Shown here: one piece after another, positions 62,153 to 64,000 of the stretch | How positions within the stretch are numbered: the stretch's first letter is position 1 | Layout of the letters: the number at the start of each line of letters is the position of its first letter | Source of the DNA: Actinomycetospora sp. TBRC 11914 | GTDB lineage: Bacteria; Actinomycetota; Actinomycetes; Mycobacteriales; Pseudonocardiaceae | Direction: 5' to 3' | NCBI RefSeq assembly: GCF_012933465.1 | Contig: NZ_JABBND010000011.1 | Coordinates: 124,001 to 188,000, forward strand | DNA length: 64,000 nt | Position numbers and translations under genes: made by a program | Notes under the pieces: model-generated | Database searches by the model: none | Seen by the model: the letters and a program-made list of their open reading frames with translations, nothing else | Told to the model about the DNA's origin: nothing

Positions 62153-63027
62153 GACTTCCCCAGGTGCTCGTCCAGGAACGCCAGGTGGATCCGGTTGAAG
62201 ATCTCCGGGCGCTCGAAGTAGGGCGCGTGGATGCTGTGCTCGATCAGCTCGAGACGGGCGCCCGGGATCAGCGACGTCAGTTCCCGGGCGAGGCCCAGGT
62301 CGGTCCGGTCGTCCTGCACGCCCTTCACCAGCAGCGTCGGGGCGTCGATCGAGCGGTACTCGTCGGCGGTGCACAGGCTGAGGTGGGCGGTCGCCTCCTC
62401 GTGCTGCACGGCGAGGTTCGGCGCCGCGGCGGCGATCCCGGGCTGGGAGTACACGGCGCGCCGGACGGCGACGAGGTCGTCCTCGACGGCGTCCGGGGCC
62501 ACGATCAGCCCGACGGCCGCCCGCGCCCCCTCCCAGGTGCTCTCGTCGTGGTCGGCGATGTGGTTCTTGAGGATGCGGGCCGACCGGACCGGGTCGAAGC
62601 GCAGGCCGGCGGGCGAGACCAGGGTGAGGGCGTCGAGCCGGTCGGGGTGGTCCACGGCGAAGCGCGCCGCCACCCGGGAGCCGAAGCTGGTGCCGAGCAC
62701 CGCGGCGCTCGTCAGCCCGACGGCGTCCATGAAGTCCGCGACCTGCCGGGCCACCATCGGAGCGTGGTAGGGCACGTCGGGCTTGTCGGAGAAGCCCATG
62801 CCGACCAGGTCGATCGCGTAGGTCCGGTAGCGCTCACCGTGCGCGGCGAGGTTGCGCACGAAGACGTCGGCGTGGCTCATGAAGCCGTGCAGGAAGATCA
62901 CGGCGGGGCCGTCGCGGGGGCCGGTCCGCAGGTAGCGGGTCCGGATCGGGCCCGCCTGGACGTAGTCCTGCTCGAACGGCACGCCCAGCAGCTCCGACCA
63001 CACGCTCCAGTGCGCCCGCTCGCCCAT
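62149..63027 (-). CDS. Alpha/beta-hydrolase, meta-cleavage-product-hydrolase-like
   Basis: A 292-residue hydrolase: IFLHGFMSHADVFVRNL (oxyanion HG), nucleophile in VLGTSFGSRVAARFA, LTLVSPAGLRFDP, Asp in VKGVQDDRTDLG, His in IEHSIHAPYFERPEIFN. It resembles C-C hydrolases of ring-cleavage pathways, but the Gly-Thr-Ser-Phe-Gly elbow is shared with other esterases. ATG 63027, with a class 3 operator 32 bp upstream; coupled to the cupin gene. Confidence 0.88.
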   Translation of the reverse strand: MGERAHWSVWSELLGVPFEQDYVQAGPIRTRYLRTGPRDGPAVIFLHGFMSHADVFVRNLAAHGERYRTYAIDLVGMGFSDKPDVPYHAPMVARQVADFMDAVGLTSAAVLGTSFGSRVAARFAVDHPDRLDALTLVSPAGLRFDPVRSARILKNHIADHDESTWEGARAAVGLIVAPDAVEDDLVAVRRAVYSQPGIAAAAPNLAVQHEEATAHLSLCTADEYRSIDAPTLLVKGVQDDRTDLGLARELTSLIPGARLELIEHSIHAPYFERPEIFNRIHLAFLDEHLGKS

Positions 63028-63058
63028 CGGCCCCGTCTCCTGCCCGTGGTGCCCGTCT

Positions 63059-63071
63059 TAGCCAACGGCTA
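63059..63071. promoter_or_regulatory. TAGCC-AAC-GGCTA operator, class 3
   Basis: In the 96-bp gap between the divergent hydrolase and LigC-like genes, completing a set in which every divergent gap of the cluster carries this dyad. Confidence 0.72.
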
Positions 63072-63123
63072 GAGTAGCGACGTCCCGGTCCCCCGGCCAG
63101 CACACCGACCCCCAGGAGCCGCT

Positions 63124-64000
63124 GTGAAGATCGCGCTGATCGGCGAGGGCGCCCAGGGCCACACCTACGCGGAGGCGGCCGCCGCCGTGGGGGACCTGGA
63201 GATCGTCAGCGTCGCCGGCGGCTCCGCGACCGACGTCACCGAGTTCGCGGAGCGCTACGGGATCGCCGACCACGGGCTCTCCGTCGAGGCCGCGATCGAG
63301 CACCCGGGTGTCGACACCGTGATCGTCGGGTCCCCCTCCGCGCTGCACGTCGAGCACGCGCTCGCCGCCGTCAAGCGCGGCAAGCACGTGCTGGTGGAGA
63401 TCCCCATGGCGCTCGACCTGGCCGGGGCCGAGGAGCTCGCCGACGCCGTCGACGCGGCCGGCGTCGTCGGCATGGTGGCCCACACCCGCCGCTACTCGCC
63501 GCTCTTCCGCGAGGTCCACCGCCGGGTCACCGCCGGGGAGCTCCACCTCCACCAGGCGATCTTCCACACGCTTTTCTTCCGCCGGCGCAACGTGAACCGG
63601 TTCGGCGTGCCCCGCACCTGGGTCGACGACCTGCTCTGGCACCAGGGCTGCCACACGCTGGACTTCTTCCACTGGCTCCACCCCGACCTGCGCACGGTGT
63701 GGGCCGCCGCGGGACCCGACCACTCCGAGCTGGCCACGACCATGGACATCGCGATGGTCCTGCAGGCCGGCGACGGGGCGCTGGTCACCGGCGGGCTGTC
63801 GTTCAACAACCACGGCCCGATCGACGTCGAGGTCCGCTTCATCGGCGAGGAGGAGACCCTCGTGCTCTCCCAGTCCTCGGGCGTGCTGCGCGACAGCGAG
63901 GGCACCGAGATCCTGCGCGACGACCGCTCGGCGTTCGCGAACCAGCTCACCGAGCTGCGCGATGCCGTCGACGAGGGCCGCGAGCCGCTCACCGGCGTGC
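63124..64000 (+). CDS. LigC-like Gfo/Idh/MocA dehydrogenase, partial
   Basis: GTG 63124 (AGGAG five bases upstream) opens a frame that is still open at the right edge, 292 residues. N-terminal Rossmann motif KIALIGEGAQGHTYAEAA; then SALHVEHALAAVKRGKHVLVEIPMAL, HTRRYSPLFREV, FFRRRNVNRFGVPRTWVDDLLWHQGCHTLDFF, and GGLSFNNHGP. From memory these match LigC, the 4-carboxy-2-hydroxymuconate-6-semialdehyde dehydrogenase of protocatechuate 4,5-cleavage, more closely than sugar dehydrogenases. Only the C-terminus is missing. Confidence 0.85.
   Translation, partial: MKIALIGEGAQGHTYAEAAAAVGDLEIVSVAGGSATDVTEFAERYGIADHGLSVEAAIEHPGVDTVIVGSPSALHVEHALAAVKRGKHVLVEIPMALDLAGAEELADAVDAAGVVGMVAHTRRYSPLFREVHRRVTAGELHLHQAIFHTLFFRRRNVNRFGVPRTWVDDLLWHQGCHTLDFFHWLHPDLRTVWAAAGPDHSELATTMDIAMVLQAGDGALVTGGLSFNNHGPIDVEVRFIGEEETLVLSQSSGVLRDSEGTEILRDDRSAFANQLTELRDAVDEGREPLTGV

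Overview
The window is very GC-rich, with the strong third-position G/C bias and dense ATGA/GTGA gene overlaps of a high-GC actinobacterium. A mycofactocin-type SDR, an F420-type luciferase-like oxidoreductase, an FprA-type ferredoxin reductase, many acyl-CoA dehydrogenases and crotonases and several P450s point to Actinomycetota that break down lipids, terpenoids or aromatics (Pseudonocardia/mycobacteria-like). Species cannot be settled from this sequence. No rRNA, tRNA, IS element or CRISPR array was seen.

Left part (1-25.6 kb): a CoA-dependent catabolic region. A minus-strand operon (SCP2-like protein, P450, 3Fe-4S ferredoxin, NTF2-like protein, thiolase, SDR, enoyl-CoA hydratase, acyl-CoA dehydrogenase) runs from 5869 off the left edge. 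It diverges from a carotenoid-oxygenase gene whose sequence is repeated almost exactly 6,725 bp downstream. Between and after the copies lie a luciferase-like oxidoreductase, an FAD oxidoreductase, crotonases and an acyl-CoA ligase. Four more acyl-CoA dehydrogenases, an aldehyde dehydrogenase, a mycofactocin-type SDR, a hydrolase and a ferredoxin-reductase-like flavoprotein follow, then a TetR regulator.

Centre (25.6-49.1 kb): the most unusual part. Accessory genes of the nitric-oxide-reductase type are present in several copies: norQ-like and norD-like genes twice, and norE-like/norF-like (cox3/cox4-like) pairs three times. No norB, norC or oxidase subunit I is present. They alternate with families of polytopic membrane proteins: two AveC-like proteins, three PPPSP-motif proteins, a 258/243-residue pair and a 275-residue protein. 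Two FAD oxidoreductases of the desaturase/amine-oxidase type, a Baeyer-Villiger monooxygenase and two TetR regulators are also present. I read this as two related modules that build an uncharacterised membrane enzyme system.

Right part (49.1-64 kb): a small set of enoyl-CoA hydratase, SDR, FprA-like reductase and FdxA-like ferredoxin; a stress-type and secreted-protein interval with one gene-poor stretch; then a catabolic cluster with two P450s (one CYP199-like), a fused double TetR regulator, an intradiol dioxygenase, an HpcH/HpaI aldolase, a cupin, a hydrolase and a LigC-like dehydrogenase cut by the right edge. This looks like aromatic-acid catabolism.

Three recurrent palindromic DNA motifs tie the regions together: a 25-bp element (half TGTCTCAATATA) at six promoters of the left and centre; a GAACGNNCGTTC-type element at about ten places, mostly in front of the norQDEF-like/membrane genes; and TAGCC-N3-GGCTA at four places, only in the right-hand cluster.
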